Part shown: in pieces, positions 35,039 to 43,973 of the stretch
How the letters are laid out: every line of letters begins with the position of its first letter
Position numbering within the stretch: the stretch's first letter is position 1
Source of the DNA: Paenibacillus sp. FSL R5-0345
Lineage (GTDB): Bacteria > Bacillota > Bacilli > Paenibacillales > Paenibacillaceae
Assembly: GCF_000758585.1 (NCBI RefSeq)
Contig: NZ_CP009281.1
Coordinates: 6,076,001 to 6,140,000 of the forward strand
Reading direction: 5' to 3'
Length of the DNA stretch: 64,000 bases
The notes under the pieces: generated by a model
Database searches by the model: none
Told to the model about the DNA's origin: nothing
Seen by the model: only the letters and a program-made list of their open reading frames with translations
Translations under genes and position numbers: made by a program

Positions 35039-35536
35039 TTAACCGCGCAATTCTTCGACAGATTTGCCGCGAAGTTTCGCGACCTCTTCAATGCGTTTCA
35101 GACGGGATAGTCCCTCCAAAGTTGCATTGACCATATTCATGGAATTCGAAGAACCCAGTGATTTTGTCAAAATGTCGCCAACGCCTGCCAATTCCAATAC
35201 TGCACGAACTGGACCGCCAGCGATAACGCCAGTACCCTCTGATGCTGGTTTCAGCAACACACGTCCTGCGCCGAAGTGGCCAGTAACGAGATGGGGAATC
35301 GAAGTTCCTACGATTGGAATGTGAATCAGGTTTTTCTTGGCGTCTTCAATGCCTTTACGGATGGCATCCGGAACTTCGCCGGCTTTACCGATACCAGCAC
35401 CGACGTAGCCATTGCCATCGCCCACAACAACGAGTGCACTAAAGCTGAAACGGCGTCCGCCTTTTACAACTTTTGCTACACGGTTAATGTGTACAACTCT
35501 TTCTGTCAGTTCTAAACTGTTCGGATCTACACGCAA
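35039..35536 (-). CDS. rpsE: 30S ribosomal protein S5
   Basis: A 165-residue S5 with the double-stranded-RNA-binding part (RVAKVVKGGRRFSFSALVVVGD) and the fidelity loop GAGRVLLKPASEGTGVIAGGPVRAV. Spectinomycin-related residues in VVKGGRRFSF appear unchanged. It follows rplR by 27 bp. Confidence 0.97.
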   Translation of the reverse strand: MRVDPNSLELTERVVHINRVAKVVKGGRRFSFSALVVVGDGNGYVGAGIGKAGEVPDAIRKGIEDAKKNLIHIPIVGTSIPHLVTGHFGAGRVLLKPASEGTGVIAGGPVRAVLELAGVGDILTKSLGSSNSMNMVNATLEGLSRLKRIEEVAKLRGKSVEELRG

Positions 35537-35563
35537 GTCGTTAACCTCCTTTTAAGAATTATT

Positions 35564-35932
35564 CTAGAATTCAAGACCAGCTTCACGAGCTGCGTCAGCC
35601 AATGCTTGAATCCGTCCATGGTACAAGTAACCTCCGCGGTCGAATACGACCACTGCATAGCCTTTTTCTTTAGCGCGCTCAGCGACCAATTGGCCAACTT
35701 TTGCTGCAGCTTCAACGCTGCCGCCATTACCGATATTAGCGCTCAATTCTTTATCAAGAGTAGAAGCGGATACGATAGTAACCCCTTTAACATCATCGAT
35801 CAGTTGAGCGTAGATGTGTTTCGAAGAACGGAACACGTTCAAACGTGGACGCTCAGTAGTACCCTGGATCTTTTTACGAACACGCAGGTGTCTTTTGAGA
35901 CGAGCCTTGTTTTTATCTTCTTTTGTAATCAT
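35564..35932 (-). CDS. rplR: 50S ribosomal protein L18
   Basis: A 122-residue L18 that binds 5S rRNA (RLKRHLRVRKKIQGTTERPRL, VVFDRGGYLYHGRIQALADAAREAGLEF). Start by ATG after AGGGAAGTC, a moderate site. It follows rplF by 84 bp, one of the larger gaps in the operon. Confidence 0.97.
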   Translation of the reverse strand: MITKEDKNKARLKRHLRVRKKIQGTTERPRLNVFRSSKHIYAQLIDDVKGVTIVSASTLDKELSANIGNGGSVEAAAKVGQLVAERAKEKGYAVVVFDRGGYLYHGRIQALADAAREAGLEF

Positions 35933-36016
35933 GACTTCCCTTTCACTCCCTTCAGTTTGCCGTAAACAGCTTCACTTTAAGATGCACGGGGTATCTTACA
36001 ATTAAGTTTAAACTGG

Positions 36017-36559
36017 TTATTTCTTCTTACCAGCTTTACCTTCTTTGCGGATGATACGCTCGCCTTCATATTTGATACCTTTACCTTTATACGGTTCTGG
36101 TTCACGAACGGAACGAATTTTAGCAGCGTATGCGCCAACGCGTTCTTTATCGATACCTTTAACGATGATCTTCGTGTTCGCAGGAACTTCGAACTCGATA
36201 CCTGCTTCCGGTGTAATTTCAACCGGATGGGAGTAACCAACGTTCAGAACGATTTTATCTCCGGATTTGCTTGCACGATATCCGACCCCAACCAATTCCA
36301 GAGATTTCGAGAAACCTTCAGTCACGCCTGCTACCATGTTGCTGACAACGGAGCGGGTTGTGCCGTGAAGTGAACGATGCAATTTGTTATCCGACGGACG
36401 AACAACGGTAATTTCGTTATTTTCAACTGTAACCTTCATGTCTTTATGAAGCTCACGAGTCAAAGAACCTTTTGGACCTTTTACTGTAATAACGGCGTTG
36501 TCCAAAGTGACATCTACACCGCTAGGTACTGCGATTGGTTTACGACCAATACGAGACAT
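36017..36559 (-). CDS. rplF: 50S ribosomal protein L6
   Basis: A 180-residue L6 (SRIGRKPIAVPSGVDVTL, later EPYKGKGIKYEGERIIRKEGK). The start is taken at the ATG at 36559, 9 bases after AAGGAGG. It has the two typical alpha/beta halves and binds near the sarcin-ricin loop. Confidence 0.97.
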   Translation of the reverse strand: MSRIGRKPIAVPSGVDVTLDNAVITVKGPKGSLTRELHKDMKVTVENNEITVVRPSDNKLHRSLHGTTRSVVSNMVAGVTEGFSKSLELVGVGYRASKSGDKIVLNVGYSHPVEITPEAGIEFEVPANTKIIVKGIDKERVGAYAAKIRSVREPEPYKGKGIKYEGERIIRKEGKAGKKK

Positions 36560-36589
36560 GTGTTGCACCTCCTTATCTTGTGACGTTTA

Positions 36590-36988
36590 TTACCAAATGT
36601 AGCAGACAACTTCTCCGCCAGATTTTGATTGACGAGCTTCTTTGTCGGTCATAACTCCCTTAGATGTGGAGATAATCGCGATTCCAAGACCACCGAGTAC
36701 ACGAGGCACTTCATTGCTCTTCGTGTATACGCGAAGGCCTGGTTTACTGATTCTTTTCAAACCAGAAATAACACGCTCTTGGTTAGGGCCGTATTTCAAG
36801 AAGATACGGATAATCCCTTGTTTGCTATCTTCAACGAATTCCGCATCGCGGATGAAACCTTCACGCTTCAAAATGTCAGCGATTTGTTTCTTCATAGTAG
36901 AAGCAGGCATTTCTACCGTTTCGTGACGCACAATGTTAGCGTTACGAATACGAGTAAGCATATCTGCAATAGGATCAGACATAGTCAT
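36590..36988 (-). CDS. rpsH: 30S ribosomal protein S8
   Basis: A 132-residue S8 (SDPIADMLTRIRNAN, C-terminal STSKGVMTDKEARQSKSGGEVVCYIW). In many bacteria S8 represses the spc operon; I see no clear 16S-like S8 site in the rplE region here, but the search was by eye. It lies 32 bp after rpsN. Confidence 0.98.
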   Translation of the reverse strand: MTMSDPIADMLTRIRNANIVRHETVEMPASTMKKQIADILKREGFIRDAEFVEDSKQGIIRIFLKYGPNQERVISGLKRISKPGLRVYTKSNEVPRVLGGLGIAIISTSKGVMTDKEARQSKSGGEVVCYIW

Positions 36989-37020
36989 GTGTGTAAACCT
37001 CCTTCCCGTTTATAAACTTC

Positions 37021-37206
37021 TTACCAACTTGCTTTTTTCACGCCAGGGATCTGGCCTTTATAAGCTAATTCACGGAAACAAATTCTGCAAATTTTGAACT
37101 TTTGCAGTACCGAATGTGGACGACCACAACGTTCGCAACGTGTATATGCACGTACTTTAAACTTAGGCGTACGTTGTTGTTTAACTTTCATCGAAGTTTT
37201 TGCCAC
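37021..37206 (-). CDS. rpsN: 30S ribosomal protein S14, zinc form
   Basis: A 61-residue short S14 with two CxxC pairs (CERCGRPHSV... CRICFREL), the zinc-containing C+ type. A zinc-free paralogue would be elsewhere if present. It follows rplE by 49 bp. Confidence 0.98.
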   Translation of the reverse strand: MAKTSMKVKQQRTPKFKVRAYTRCERCGRPHSVLQKFKICRICFRELAYKGQIPGVKKASW

Positions 37207-37255
37207 TTAGCCTGACACCTCCTAAACATTTTCGGAGAAAATGGATTAACCGACT

Positions 37256-37798
37256 TTATTTTGCGAAAGGCATTCCCAGCTGACCCAGCAGCTCGCGGGA
37301 TTCCTCGTCCGTCTTAGCAGTAGTTACAATAACGATGTCCATACCGCGGACTTTATCCACTTTGTCATATTCGATCTCCGGGAAGATCAATTGTTCTTTA
37401 AGACCAAGTGTGTAGTTACCACGGCCGTCAAAGGCTTTAGTGGAAACACCACGGAAGTCACGTACGCGTGGAAGCGTTACGTTGAACAATTTGTCCAAGA
37501 AGTAATACATACGCTCACCGCGTAGTGTTACTTTAACCCCAATCGGCATATTTTCGCGTAGTTTGAAACCAGCGATGGATTTTTTAGCTTTAGTGATTAC
37601 TGGTTTTTGACCAGCGATCAACTGCATGTCATTAACTGCAGCATCAAGTACTTTGGAGTTTTGAACAGCGTCACCCACACCCATGTTGATGACAACCTTC
37701 TCGATCTTAGGCACTTGCATAACAGTTGTATAGTTAAACTTCTGCATCAAAGCAGGTGTTATTTCATTGAGATAACGTTCTTTCATTCTTGCTGCCAT
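37256..37798 (-). CDS. rplE: 50S ribosomal protein L5
   Basis: A 180-residue L5 that binds 5S rRNA and contacts S13 (RMKERYLNEITPALMQKFNY, LPRVRDFRGVSTKAFDGRGNY). Length is normal. It follows rplX by 31 bp. Confidence 0.98.
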   Translation of the reverse strand: MAARMKERYLNEITPALMQKFNYTTVMQVPKIEKVVINMGVGDAVQNSKVLDAAVNDMQLIAGQKPVITKAKKSIAGFKLRENMPIGVKVTLRGERMYYFLDKLFNVTLPRVRDFRGVSTKAFDGRGNYTLGLKEQLIFPEIEYDKVDKVRGMDIVIVTTAKTDEESRELLGQLGMPFAK

Positions 37799-37829
37799 GA
37801 AGATTTAACCTCCTTTCTTAAGGGCTAGA

Positions 37830-38183
37830 TTAGTCGATAATCTCTCCGGATCTTTTTGCAATCCGAACTTTTTTACCGTTGTCCAATACTTTGTAACCGA
37901 TACGTGTTACTTTGCCGGTCTTCGGATCGATGTGCATTACGTTGGACACATGAATCGAAGCTTCCTGCTCAATAATTCCACCCTGTGGATTCAGCTGGTT
38001 CGGCTTTTGGTGTTTCTTCACCATATTGACGCCTTCTACCAGAACGCGGTTTTCACGAGGATAAGCAGCGATGACACGGCCTTTTTTGCCTTTGTCTTTA
38101 CCACTAATCACAAGCACCACATCATCTTTCTTCACGTGCAGTTTATTGTTATGGGATTCCAGAACTTTTTTCACTCTAGGCAT
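37830..38183 (-). CDS. rplX: 50S ribosomal protein L24
   Basis: A 117-residue L24 with a KOW motif (HVKKDDVVLVISGKDKGKKGRVI) and conserved NPQGGIIEQEASIHVSNV. It starts 50S assembly. The N-terminal eight residues extend a bit beyond the B. subtilis form. ATG follows AGGAGGTG. Confidence 0.98.
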   Translation of the reverse strand: MPRVKKVLESHNNKLHVKKDDVVLVISGKDKGKKGRVIAAYPRENRVLVEGVNMVKKHQKPNQLNPQGGIIEQEASIHVSNVMHIDPKTGKVTRIGYKVLDNGKKVRIAKRSGEIID

Positions 38184-38232
38184 TTATTACACCTCCTATA
38201 ACTAACCTTCAACTTATTGGTGCTCGTGTTTA

Positions 38233-38601
38233 TTAGATTACTTCCGGTGCCAAGGAAACGATCTTCATGTAGTCTTTATCGCGAAGTTCGCGAGCAACTG
38301 GTCCAAAGATACGTGTTCCACGAGGGCTTCTGTCGTCTTTAACAACAACAGCTGCATTTTCGTCGAATGCGATGTAAGATCCATCTTTACGACGAACGGA
38401 ACGTTTCGTACGAACAACTACCGCTCTAACAACATCACCTTTTTTGACAACGCCGCCTGGTGTTGCTTGTTTTACGGAACAAACGATCAAATCACCGATT
38501 GCTGCTGTACGGCGTCCAGTACCACCCAGTACGCGGATACACATCAGTTCCTTCGCACCAGAGTTGTCAGCCACATGCAAACGTGTAAATGGTTGAATCA
38601 T
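38233..38601 (-). CDS. rplN: 50S ribosomal protein L14
   Basis: A 122-residue L14 (MIQPFTRLHVADNSGAKELMCIRVLGG, C-terminal RELRDKDYMKIVSLAPEVI), the docking site of RsfS and subunit bridge B8. It follows rpsQ by 38 bp. Confidence 0.98.
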   Translation of the reverse strand: MIQPFTRLHVADNSGAKELMCIRVLGGTGRRTAAIGDLIVCSVKQATPGGVVKKGDVVRAVVVRTKRSVRRKDGSYIAFDENAAVVVKDDRSPRGTRIFGPVARELRDKDYMKIVSLAPEVI

Positions 38602-38639
38602 TATAATTTCCTCCTTCCGGAAAAACTCTTTTGATTATC

Positions 38640-38906
38640 TTAGATGATAACCGCTTTTTCAACCACTTCAACTAGTCTCCAACGTTTGTCCTTGGACAAC
38701 GGACGAGTTTCCATGACTTTTACGGTATCGCCAATTTTTGCAACGTTTTCCTCATCATGTGCTTTGAATTTCTTCGTAGACTTGATGCGTTTGTGGTACA
38801 AGTTGTGTTTCTTATAGGTTTCAACAGCGACTACGATGGTTTTATCCATTTTATCACTGACCACTTTACCGATTAGCACTTTACGTGCATTACGTTCTTC
38901 GCTCAT
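38640..38906 (-). CDS. rpsQ: 30S ribosomal protein S17
   Basis: An 88-residue S17, OB-fold (RKVLIGKVVSDKMDKTIVVAVE, CKIGDTVKVMETRPLSKDKRWRLVE-like end). It follows rpmC by 43 bp. Confidence 0.98.
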   Translation of the reverse strand: MSEERNARKVLIGKVVSDKMDKTIVVAVETYKKHNLYHKRIKSTKKFKAHDEENVAKIGDTVKVMETRPLSKDKRWRLVEVVEKAVII

Positions 38907-38949
38907 TAGTTAGCCTCCTTCCTGAATACGGATCTGAGATCCGTCTCAC

Positions 38950-39147
38950 TTAACTAATCCCAAGCACTCTTTGATGGATCACGGTTTTAGCACGAGCTAT
39001 TTCCTTACGCACGTCACGAATCCGAGTCGGGTTGTCCAGTTGGCCTGTTGCCAATTGAAAACGGAGATTAAAAAGTTCCTCTTTGAATCCAGCGATCTTT
39101 TGTTCAATCTCAGCAGTGGTTAAGTTGCGAAGTTCATTAGCTTTCAT
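38950..39147 (-). CDS. rpmC: 50S ribosomal protein L29
   Basis: A 65-residue two-helix L29 (KANELRNLTTAEIEQKIAGFKEEL). The start is the ATG at 39147, 11 bases inside the end of rplP and preceded by GGTGAAG; a GTG at 39171 would overlap rplP further and add nonconserved residues. It forms part of the exit-tunnel rim with L23. Confidence 0.96.
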   Translation of the reverse strand: MKANELRNLTTAEIEQKIAGFKEELFNLRFQLATGQLDNPTRIRDVRKEIARAKTVIHQRVLGIS

Positions 39148-39571
39148 TTGCTTCACCACCCAATTCTTCACGTTTCACAAACTTAGTCTTAACAGGCAGC
39201 TTGTGAGCGGCAAGACGCATCGCTTCACGAGCGATTTCTTCCGACACGCCTCCGAGTTCGAACATAATCTTGCCCGGTTTAACTACGGCTACCCATTTCT
39301 CAACGTTACCTTTACCACTACCCATACGAACCTCGAGAGGCTTTTGAGTAATAGGCTTATCTGGGAAAATCTTGATCCAAACTTGACCGCCACGTTTGAT
39401 ATAACGTGTCATCGCGATACGAGCAGCTTCGATCTGACGGTTAGTGATCCAAGACGGTTCCATTGCAACTAGGCCGAATTCGCCGAAGTTCAATTCAGTA
39501 CCGCCTTTTGCCATACCCTTCATGTGTCCGCGTTGTTGCTTGCGGTGTTTTACGCGTTTTGGTACCAACAT
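39137..39571 (-). CDS. rplP: 50S ribosomal protein L16
   Basis: A 144-residue L16 (MLVPKRVKHRKQQRGHMKGMAKGG, ITNRQIEAARIAMTRYIKRGG). It helps place the A-site tRNA. Starts 2 bp after rpsC. Confidence 0.98.
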   Translation of the reverse strand: MLVPKRVKHRKQQRGHMKGMAKGGTELNFGEFGLVAMEPSWITNRQIEAARIAMTRYIKRGGQVWIKIFPDKPITQKPLEVRMGSGKGNVEKWVAVVKPGKIMFELGGVSEEIAREAMRLAAHKLPVKTKFVKREELGGEANES

Positions 39572-39573
39572 GA

Positions 39574-40239
39574 TTAGTTGCCTCCTTCCTGAGCAGCTTG
39601 TTTCTTAGCTGGGGGAAGAACTTCTCCACGGTAGATCCATACTTTTACGCCGATAAGACCGTAAGTTGTATGTGCTTCAGCCGTTCCGTAATCGATATCG
39701 GCACGAAGCGTATGAAGTGGAACTGTTCCTTCGCTATAACCTTCTGAACGAGCGATCTCGGCTCCGCCAAGACGTCCGCCTACTTGAGTTTTAATCCCTT
39801 TTGCGCCAGAACGCATAGTTCTTTGAATCGCTTGTTTGAGTGCACGACGGAACGATACACGACGTTCCAATTGTTGAGCAATGCTCTCAGCTACAAGAAT
39901 TGCATCCAATTCAGGGTGCTTGATTTCATTGATGTTGATGTGTACTTTTTTGCCACCAGCGATTGCTGTAACTGCGCTGCGAAGTACTTCTACTTCTGCT
40001 CCGCCCTTACCAATAACCATACCTGGTTTAGCAGTATGAATTGTAACGTTCACTCGGCTAGCCGCTCTTTCGATCTCGATATGGGAAACAGCGGAATCCT
40101 TCAACTTACCTTTAAGGTATTCCCGGATTTTGACGTCTTCCATCAGAAGAGTACCGAAATCTTTTCCTGCATACCATTTAGATTCCCAATCGCGAATAAT
40201 ACCGATTCGGAGTCCGATTGGATTTACCTTTTGACCCAC
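39574..40239 (-). CDS. rpsC: 30S ribosomal protein S3
   Basis: A 221-residue S3 with a KH domain (ITIHTAKPGMVIGKGGAEVEVL-like GxxG) and the C-terminal GRLGGAEIARSEGYSEGTVPLHTLRADIDYG. It lines the mRNA entry channel. Starts 13 bp after rplV. Confidence 0.98.
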   Translation of the reverse strand: MGQKVNPIGLRIGIIRDWESKWYAGKDFGTLLMEDVKIREYLKGKLKDSAVSHIEIERAASRVNVTIHTAKPGMVIGKGGAEVEVLRSAVTAIAGGKKVHININEIKHPELDAILVAESIAQQLERRVSFRRALKQAIQRTMRSGAKGIKTQVGGRLGGAEIARSEGYSEGTVPLHTLRADIDYGTAEAHTTYGLIGVKVWIYRGEVLPPAKKQAAQEGGN

Positions 40240-40252
40240 GTGTTATCCCTCC

Positions 40253-40585
40253 TTATTTCTCAGATACCACCAGTGTAATGTGGCTCGTGCGTTTATTGAT
40301 CCGACTTGCGCGGCCCATGGCGCGCGGACGGAAACGTTTCATAGTAGGTCCTTGGTTAACGAAAACCTCGCTAACGAACAAACTGTTCACGTCCAAAGAA
40401 TAGTTATGCTCAGCATTCGCAATTGCCGAATTAAGCAACTTCTCAACGACCGGAGAAGCGGATTTCGGAGTGTGGCGAAGAATTGCAATTGCTTCCCCCA
40501 CTTGCTTACCACGAATCAAGTCAACAACCAGTTTCGCTTTACGAGCGGAAATCCGCACCGATCTTGCATGTGCTTTTGCTTCCAT
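40253..40585 (-). CDS. rplV: 50S ribosomal protein L22
   Basis: A 110-residue L22 (ARSVRISARKAKLVVDLIRGK) with the tunnel hairpin GPTMKRFRPRAMGRASRINKRTSH intact, so no macrolide-type deletion. Follows rpsS by 33 bp. Confidence 0.98.
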   Translation of the reverse strand: MEAKAHARSVRISARKAKLVVDLIRGKQVGEAIAILRHTPKSASPVVEKLLNSAIANAEHNYSLDVNSLFVSEVFVNQGPTMKRFRPRAMGRASRINKRTSHITLVVSEK

Positions 40586-40618
40586 TGTTTAACCTCCTTT
40601 CAAACAGAGACCTTATTA

Positions 40619-40897
40619 TTATCTTCTTGTTTTCTTATCGTCACCCGCGTGGCCTTTGTAAGTACGTGTTGGCGCGAACTCGCCCAACTTGTGACCTACC
40701 ATATCTTCTGTTACGTATACAGGCACGTGTTTACGGCCGTCATATACACCAAACGTATGTCCGATAAACTGAGGGAAAATGGTTGAGCGACGGGACCAAG
40801 TTTTAACTACAACCTTTTTCTCAGCCTCGTTCAGTTCCTCAACTTTTTTAAGCAGGTAGCCATCGATAAACGGCCCCTTCTTTAAACTGCGACCCAT
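40619..40897 (-). CDS. rpsS: 30S ribosomal protein S19
   Basis: A 92-residue S19 (GRSLKKGPFIDGYLLKKVEELN, C-terminal HKLGEFAPTRTYKGHAG). It lies 76 bp after rplB; the gap holds an 8-bp inverted repeat (40939-40973). Confidence 0.98.
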   Translation of the reverse strand: MGRSLKKGPFIDGYLLKKVEELNEAEKKVVVKTWSRRSTIFPQFIGHTFGVYDGRKHVPVYVTEDMVGHKLGEFAPTRTYKGHAGDDKKTRR

Positions 40898-40938
40898 GTG
40901 TGAATCCTCCCTTCATCCGGTTCTTCAAACCGCGAATC

Positions 40939-40973
40939 GACGCTTCGCGCTTTATTAACTTGCCAGAAGCGTC
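40939..40973 (-). repeat. Hairpin directly after rplB
   Basis: GACGCTTC at 40939-40946 and GAAGCGTC at 40966-40973 form a perfect 8-bp stem; one arm abuts the rplB stop. No T-run follows. It could slow 3' exonucleases or act as an mRNA cleavage point between rplB and rpsS. Confidence 0.45.
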
Positions 40974-41804
40974 TTATTTAGTGCGGCGGCGAACGATATA
41001 TTTATCAGATGCCTTGTTTTTCTTACGCGTTTTGTAACCAAGGGTTGGTTTGCCCCATGGAGACATAGGCGATTTACGTCCGATTGGAGCGCGGCCTTCA
41101 CCACCACCGTGTGGGTGATCGTTAGGGTTCATTACTACACCGCGAACTTCAGGGCGACGGCCCAGCCAGCGACTACGTCCAGCTTTACCGATTTTGATCA
41201 ATTCGTGATCTTCGTTACCTACGGAACCGATAGTTGCACGGCATACGCTAAGGATCTTGCGAACCTCACCGGATGACAAACGAACGGAACAGTATTTTTC
41301 TTCTTTACCAAGCAATTGAGCTTCTGTACCAGCAGCACGAACCAATTGTCCGCCTTTACCTGGTTTCAACTCGATGTTGTGGATAACTGTACCCACTGGA
41401 ATGTTTTCCAGTGCAAGTGTGTTACCAATTTTAATGTCGGCTGTTGGGCCGGACTCTACTTTATCCCCAACTTTTAGGCCTTTAGGAGCGATGATATAAC
41501 GTTTCTCTCCATCAGCATAGTGGATCAAAGCAATATTAGATGTACGGTTCGGGTCATACTCGATTGTAGCAACGCTACCTGGTATGCCGTCTTTAGTACG
41601 CTTGAAGTCAATAATACGGTATTTACGTTTGTGTCCGCCGCCATGGTGACGAACCGTAATTTTACCTTGGTTGTTGCGTCCCGCATGTTTGAACAGCGGA
41701 GAAAGCAACGATTTCTCTGGCTGGTTTGTTGTGATTTCTTCAAACGTAGACACAGACATGTGTCGTCTTGCCGGAGAGGTCGGTTTGTACTTTTTGATTG
41801 GCAC
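40974..41804 (-). CDS. rplB: 50S ribosomal protein L2
   Basis: A 276-residue L2 (PIKKYKPTSPARRHMSVSTFEEIT, core RHHGGGHKRKYRIIDF, C-terminal NPNDHPHGGGEGRAPIGRKSP with the conserved His). It is near the peptidyl-transferase centre. Starts 27 bp after rplW. Confidence 0.98.
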   Translation of the reverse strand: MPIKKYKPTSPARRHMSVSTFEEITTNQPEKSLLSPLFKHAGRNNQGKITVRHHGGGHKRKYRIIDFKRTKDGIPGSVATIEYDPNRTSNIALIHYADGEKRYIIAPKGLKVGDKVESGPTADIKIGNTLALENIPVGTVIHNIELKPGKGGQLVRAAGTEAQLLGKEEKYCSVRLSSGEVRKILSVCRATIGSVGNEDHELIKIGKAGRSRWLGRRPEVRGVVMNPNDHPHGGGEGRAPIGRKSPMSPWGKPTLGYKTRKKNKASDKYIVRRRTK

Positions 41805-41831
41805 TATAGTTTCCTCCTTACTTTAAGAGTA

Positions 41832-42125
41832 TTATTCTACCGCTTCAAAAAATTCAAGCGGTTTGCTGTCCGGGCTAAGCTTAACGATGGCTTTTTTCCA
41901 CTCTGGAGTGTAACCAGAATATTTACCATAACGTTTCAATTTGCCAGGTACGCGCATTGTGTTCACATTAGTTACTTTTACTTTGAAAATAGCCTCGACA
42001 GCTTTTTTGATTTCGGTTTTGTTAGCACGGATATCCACTTCAAAAGCGTATTTCATTTCGCTCATGTAGTCGGAAGTACGTTCCGTAATCACCGGACGTT
42101 TGATAATATCACGAGGATCTTTCAT
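41832..42125 (-). CDS. rplW: 50S ribosomal protein L23
   Basis: A 97-residue L23 (DPRDIIKRPVITERTSDYMSE) that forms the docking site for trigger factor and SRP at the tunnel exit. Its ATG overlaps the rplD stop by one base. Confidence 0.98.
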   Translation of the reverse strand: MKDPRDIIKRPVITERTSDYMSEMKYAFEVDIRANKTEIKKAVEAIFKVKVTNVNTMRVPGKLKRYGKYSGYTPEWKKAIVKLSPDSKPLEFFEAVE

Positions 42126-42748
42126 TACGCGAACACCTCCTCTACCTTCAGAACTGCTTCTTTAGTGATGATCAGTTTGTCGTACGTTAGTACGTCAAGA
42201 ACATTAATGCCGTCAGCCGCTACGAATTTCACCCCAGGGATGTTACGAGCGGAAAGCGCTACGTTATCATCATAGCTAGTTGCTACGATCAACGCTTTAC
42301 GATCTACTTTCAGGTTGTTCAAGATTGCCGCGAATTCTTTCGTCTTCGGAGCATTCATTGTCAAGCTATCCAATACGATAATGTCATTCTCGAGTACTTT
42401 CGAGGACAAAGCGGATTTGATGGCCAAACGACGAACCTTCTTAGGCAGTTTCCAGGAATAGCTACGTGGTGTTGGTCCGAAGACAACGCCGCCACCTTTC
42501 CATTGTGGAGAACGAATGGAGCCTTGACGAGCGCGACCTGTACCTTTTTGTTTCCAAGGTTTACGTCCACCGCCACGAACTTCAGAACGTCCTTTTACTT
42601 TGTGTGTACCACGACGCAGGGAAGCTCTTTGCATAAGCGCAGCTTCATGTAGAACGTGCTCATTCGGTTCAATACCGAATACTGTATCGCTCAGTTCCAC
42701 TTCACCAACTTCGTTGCCACTAATATTAAAAAGTGTTACTTTTGGCAT
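42125..42748 (-). CDS. rplD: 50S ribosomal protein L4
   Basis: A 207-residue L4 with the tunnel loop RSEVRGGGRKPWKQKGTGRARQGSIRSPQW unaltered. In gamma-proteobacteria L4 represses the S10 operon, but this is not known in Bacillales. Starts 25 bp after rplC. Confidence 0.98.
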   Translation of the reverse strand: MPKVTLFNISGNEVGEVELSDTVFGIEPNEHVLHEAALMQRASLRRGTHKVKGRSEVRGGGRKPWKQKGTGRARQGSIRSPQWKGGGVVFGPTPRSYSWKLPKKVRRLAIKSALSSKVLENDIIVLDSLTMNAPKTKEFAAILNNLKVDRKALIVATSYDDNVALSARNIPGVKFVAADGINVLDVLTYDKLIITKEAVLKVEEVFA

Positions 42749-42773
42749 TTCATGTTCCTCCTTTCTTCAGTAA

Positions 42774-43397
42774 TTATTTCTTAACGGTTTGTTTAACTTT
42801 CACGAAGCTGTTTTTAGGACCTGGGATAGCGCCTTTTACCAGCAATACGTTACGTTCAACATCAACCTTGATAATTTCAAGCTTTTGAACCGTAATAGTC
42901 GTGTGACCCATATGTCCTGGAAGGCGTTTGCCCTTAGGAACACGGTTAGCTTGGATAGAACCCATGGAACCTGGTCTTCTGTGGTAACGCGATCCGTGTG
43001 CCATTGGTCCGCGGCTTTGTCCCCAACGTTTGATGTTACCTTGGAAACCTTTACCTTTAGATGTACCAGTTACGTCAACAAATTCGCCCTCAGCAAAAAT
43101 ATCAGCTTTCAGTTCTTGTCCAACCTCGAGAGACCCGAGGTCAACACCGCGAATTTCACGAACGTAGCGCTTAGGTGTTGCATTTGCCTTTTTGGCGTGA
43201 CCCTGTTCAGGCTTATTGGAGCGTTTTTCTTTTTTATCAGAAAAGCCCAATTGCACTGCTTCATATCCGTCGATATTCAGGTCTTTCTTTTGCAGTACTA
43301 CACAAGGTCCTGCTTCGATAACAGTAACAGGAATTACGTTACCTTCTGGAGTAAACACTTGAGTCATACCGAGTTTTTTTCCTAAGATACCTTTCAA
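42774..43397 (-). CDS. rplC: 50S ribosomal protein L3
   Basis: A 207-residue L3 that starts 50S assembly (KGILGKKLGMTQVFTPEGNVIPV). The start is a TTG at 43397, 6-7 bases after AGAGGTG, which gives the conserved KGILGKKLGMTQ N-terminus; the GTG at 43406 lies in the ribosome site. The central loop GNIKRWGQSRGPMAHGSRYHR is normal. Confidence 0.96.
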   Translation of the reverse strand: MKGILGKKLGMTQVFTPEGNVIPVTVIEAGPCVVLQKKDLNIDGYEAVQLGFSDKKEKRSNKPEQGHAKKANATPKRYVREIRGVDLGSLEVGQELKADIFAEGEFVDVTGTSKGKGFQGNIKRWGQSRGPMAHGSRYHRRPGSMGSIQANRVPKGKRLPGHMGHTTITVQKLEIIKVDVERNVLLVKGAIPGPKNSFVKVKQTVKK

Positions 43398-43438
43398 TGT
43401 TGACACCTCTTTTCTTTTCCTAAGTTGCTAAAAATGAA

Positions 43439-43747
43439 TTACAATTTGATTTCGATATCTACACCGGACGGTAGATCCAAGCGCATCAAGGCATCCACAG
43501 TTTGTGGTGTTGGGTTCACAATATCGATCAAACGTTTGTGAGTCCGTTGCTCAAACTGTTCACGGGAATCCTTGTACTTGTGTACCGCACGGAGAATAGT
43601 AATGATTTGCTTCTCAGTTGGTAACGGAATCGGCCCGGATACACCTGCACCCGAACGTTTTGCTGTTTCAACAATCTTCTCAGCGGATTGATCAAGAATT
43701 CTGTGGTCGTATGCTTTCAAGCGAATACGAATTTTTTGCTTTGCCAT
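43439..43747 (-). CDS. rpsJ: 30S ribosomal protein S10
   Basis: A 102-residue S10 (AKQKIRIRLKAYDHRILDQSAEKI), also the NusE partner of NusB in antitermination. The ATG at 43747 follows AGAAGGAGG; longer frames upstream run through the leader. It is the first gene of the S10 operon, with its own promoter about 140 bases upstream. Confidence 0.98.
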   Translation of the reverse strand: MAKQKIRIRLKAYDHRILDQSAEKIVETAKRSGAGVSGPIPLPTEKQIITILRAVHKYKDSREQFEQRTHKRLIDIVNPTPQTVDALMRLDLPSGVDIEIKL

Positions 43748-43884
43748 TTTAGTCCCTCCTTCTATCGCCCAATTTGGTATCGGACATACTCCGTGAAAAT
43801 TTTCTGACCTCGTCCCCATGGCAAAGGGGCCGGGTGTGTCAGTAACCTCTCACATCATCGCAACGTCTCAGAACAACATTTATT

Positions 43885-43913
43885 ATTATATATAATAGGC
43901 GGCAGTATTGCAA
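43885..43913 (-). promoter_or_regulatory. Predicted S10-operon promoter
   Basis: TTGCAA (43913-43908), 17-bp spacer and a perfect TATAAT (43890-43885). The start site would lie near 43878, giving a leader of about 130 bases with a CCCC/GGGG hairpin. This promoter probably drives the whole S10-spc-alpha run to rplQ. Confidence 0.8.
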
Positions 43914-43921
43914 GCTAAAAT

Positions 43922-43965
43922 AACAAAACAACGCATATTTTTTTCATACGTTGTTTTGTTTCTAT
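43922..43965 (-). terminator. Terminator after the globin-coupled chemoreceptor gene
   Basis: A long stem AACAAAACAACG/CGTTGTTTTGTT with an A-rich loop, followed on the minus strand by ATTTT. It lies 9 bp after the stop and just upstream of the S10 promoter, insulating both. Confidence 0.75.
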
Positions 43966-43973
43966 TATATAGG

